A DNA stretch of 5,887 bases from Myxococcales bacterium. GTDB lineage: Bacteria > Myxococcota_A > UBA9160 > JALSIO01. The DNA lies in NCBI GenBank assembly GCA_026989995.1, contig JALSIO010000071.1, positions 1 to 5,887 on the forward strand, in the 5' to 3' direction. Positions 5,747-5,887 of this stretch are shown piece by piece. Position 1 is the stretch's first letter. Every line of letters starts with the position of its first letter. The notes under the pieces are model-generated. The model ran no database searches. It was not told the DNA's origin and was given only the letters and a program-made list of their open reading frames with translations. Both the position numbers and the translations under genes were made by a program.

Positions 5747-5887
5747 TCAGGGTCGGATCACGGCGGCGGTATAGGCGTCGAGGTCGAAGACGCGGCGGGC
5801 CACGCGGAGCACGTCGTCCCGGCCCACGGCCTCGACGGCCTCGGGGTAGAGCCAGCTCGCCTCGGGGCCGAGACCGTAGAGCGCGTC
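5747..5887 (-). CDS. Probable M16-family metallopeptidase, C-terminal 46 residues
   Basis: On the minus strand a frame enters from the right edge and runs 46 codons to a TGA at 5749-5747. The peptide begins DALYGLGPEASWLYPEAVEA, continues VGRDDVLRVARRVFDLDAYT, and ends AAVIRP. A substrate-facing helix followed by V-x-x-D-D-V-x-x-V-A-x-x-x-F-D and a short final strand is the usual end of insulinase-like (M16) peptidase chains, where the motif resembles 'ED-V-x-x-V-A-x-x-Y-L-D-P'. Codon use is strongly G/C at third positions, as in its neighbours, which supports a real gene. The catalytic HxxEH region would lie outside the window, so it could equally be a non-catalytic M16 partner subunit. It converges on ggt with a gap of 73 bases in which no clear terminator is seen. 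Confidence 0.65.
   Translation of the reverse strand, partial: DALYGLGPEASWLYPEAVEAVGRDDVLRVARRVFDLDAYTAAVIRP

Overview
This is an ordinary-looking chromosomal stretch from a very GC-rich bacterium, probably a Gram-negative proteobacterium or relative. The evidence for that is a lipoprotein-type cyclophilin, a periplasmic gamma-glutamyltransferase with an N-terminal export signal, a DUF4399 protein of the kind common in Proteobacteria, near-exclusive G/C at third codon positions, and a tRNA with an encoded CCA end. The exact phylum cannot be fixed from the sequence. I see no transposase, integrase, phage gene, CRISPR array or toxin-antitoxin pair.

Layout. At the left edge, the C-terminal part of an alpha/beta hydrolase (3-449, +) overlaps by four bases an exported DUF4399 protein (446-1006, +), so the two are probably one operon. 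A tRNA-Phe(GAA) gene lies on the minus strand (1094-1169). Positions 1170-1512 hold no gene but contain a striking 44-base, almost loop-free palindrome. An SLC13/DASS-type anion permease follows (1513-3225, +). It converges on, and overlaps by 208 bases, a cyclophilin-type peptidyl-prolyl isomerase lipoprotein (3018-3761, -). A gamma-glutamyltransferase (3868-5673, +) is transcribed divergently from the cyclophilin. At the right edge, the last 46 codons of what looks like an M16-family peptidase come in on the minus strand (5747-5887).

How the genes relate. The products are mostly cell-envelope proteins: a sodium-coupled anion/dicarboxylate importer, a prolyl isomerase for periplasmic folding, a glutathione-degrading gamma-glutamyltransferase, a secreted DUF4399 protein, and possibly an exported metallopeptidase. 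Strand switches occur between almost every gene, so apart from the first pair they do not form one operon or one pathway.

I did not find convincing evidence of a new system. The points that most merit a second look are the 208-base convergent overlap with low-complexity tails on both proteins, the G8 tract at the start of the cyclophilin gene (one base away from an in-frame ATG), and the palindrome cluster upstream of the tRNA.
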